A DNA stretch of 64,000 bases from Lachnospiraceae bacterium. Lineage in GTDB: Bacteria; Bacillota; Clostridia; Lachnospirales; Lachnospiraceae. Shown piece by piece: positions 63,879-64,000 of this stretch. The stretch spans positions 51,257 through 115,256 of the forward strand of contig SVEC01000007.1 in the NCBI GenBank assembly GCA_015057555.1, read 5' to 3'. The position numbers and the translations under genes are program-made. Each line of letters opens with the position of its first letter. Position 1 is the first letter of the stretch. A model generated the notes under the pieces. The model saw only the letters and a program-made list of their open reading frames with translations. It did not search any database and was not told the DNA's origin.

Positions 63879-64000
63879 ATGGCAAACAAATGGGTATATT
63901 TGTTTAAAGAAGGCGATGCAAGCATGAGAAACCTTCTTGGTGGTAAGGGTGCTAACCTTGCAGAGATGACTAACATTGGTCTTCCTGTACCACAGGGATT
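63879..64000 (+). CDS. ppdK: Pyruvate phosphate dikinase, N-terminal fragment
   Basis: The first 40 codons ([20 protein letters not shown] and [17 protein letters not shown]) match the start of pyruvate phosphate dikinase, which interconverts pyruvate and phosphoenolpyruvate using ATP or pyrophosphate in anaerobic glycolysis. AGGAGGT precedes the ATG by eight bases. The rest lies beyond the window. Confidence 0.92.
   Translation, partial: MANKWVYLFKEGDASMRNLLGGKGANLAEMTNIGLPVPQG

Overview
The window is low-GC DNA with Firmicutes-type Shine-Dalgarno sites (AAGGAGG), two perfect CIRCE elements and many anaerobe genes. It most likely comes from a gut or rumen Lachnospiraceae (class Clostridia, Butyrivibrio/Roseburia-like); I cannot name the species. 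Supporting genes are two sporulation-type sigma factors (SigG and SigH), a dimeric glycyl-tRNA synthetase, glutaminyl-tRNA synthetase, a DUF4317 protein, a Pct-like CoA-transferase, phosphotransacetylase, the start of pyruvate phosphate dikinase, and a dockerin-bearing wall hydrolase.

Layout. 1-3.2 kb: end of an acyl-CoA ligase, an isolated sigG, and a membrane-anchored protein with a PTEA repeat. 3-4.6 kb (minus strand): argH and a small helical protein. 4.8-8.7 kb: a ferredoxin-like aldo/keto reductase, an ECF S-component, a TM1506/DUF1893 protein, a 54-aa membrane microprotein, a membrane-anchored transglutaminase-like protein and a small unknown. 8.7-10.9 kb: CIRCE-controlled htpG. 12.2-16.3 kb: the conserved cysS-mrnC-cysE-rlmB-sigH cluster. 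17.2 kb: tRNA-Thr(GGT). 17.5-21.3 kb: a dockerin-carrying glucosaminidase and a membrane protein sharing its beta-sandwich domain. 21.4-25.7 kb: glnS, two uncharacterised genes and an OGG1-type glycosylase. 25.7-27.8 kb: CIRCE-groES-groEL. 27.7-28.55 kb: two large nested inverted-repeat elements flank a small gene. 28.5-30.8 kb (minus): a CoA-transferase and a cysteine-rich unknown. 30.9-41.2 kb: a Na+/solute symporter, acyl-ACP thioesterase, cdd, an M16C peptidase, era, recO, glyS and DUF4317.

41.3-57.7 kb is a signalling and cell-envelope region. It holds a chemoreceptor, a winged-helix regulator with an S33-type hydrolase, and a BlaI/BlaR1-like pair whose promoter carries two dyads. A response regulator/kinase operon follows, with a membrane propeller-like protein and an acyltransferase-SGNH protein. 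Last comes an ABC/FtsX exporter whose promoter has an 11-bp-spaced direct repeat typical of OmpR-family sites. This looks like a system that senses and answers envelope or antibiotic stress, but no substrate can be read from the sequence.

57.7-64 kb: a 70-aa cysteine-rich protein whose ribosome binding site lies in a hairpin, then pta and a J-like/TPR protein, divergent and sharing an 11-bp promoter motif. An rRNA methyltransferase-like gene, an ArAE-type membrane protein and the 5' end of ppdK complete the window.

I found no prophage, insertion sequence or CRISPR array. The least explained structures are the nested hairpin elements near 27.8, 28.5 and 43.1 kb (all tipped by a G-CTTG-C loop), the dockerin/membrane-protein pair, and the SD-sequestering hairpin of the cysteine-rich gene.
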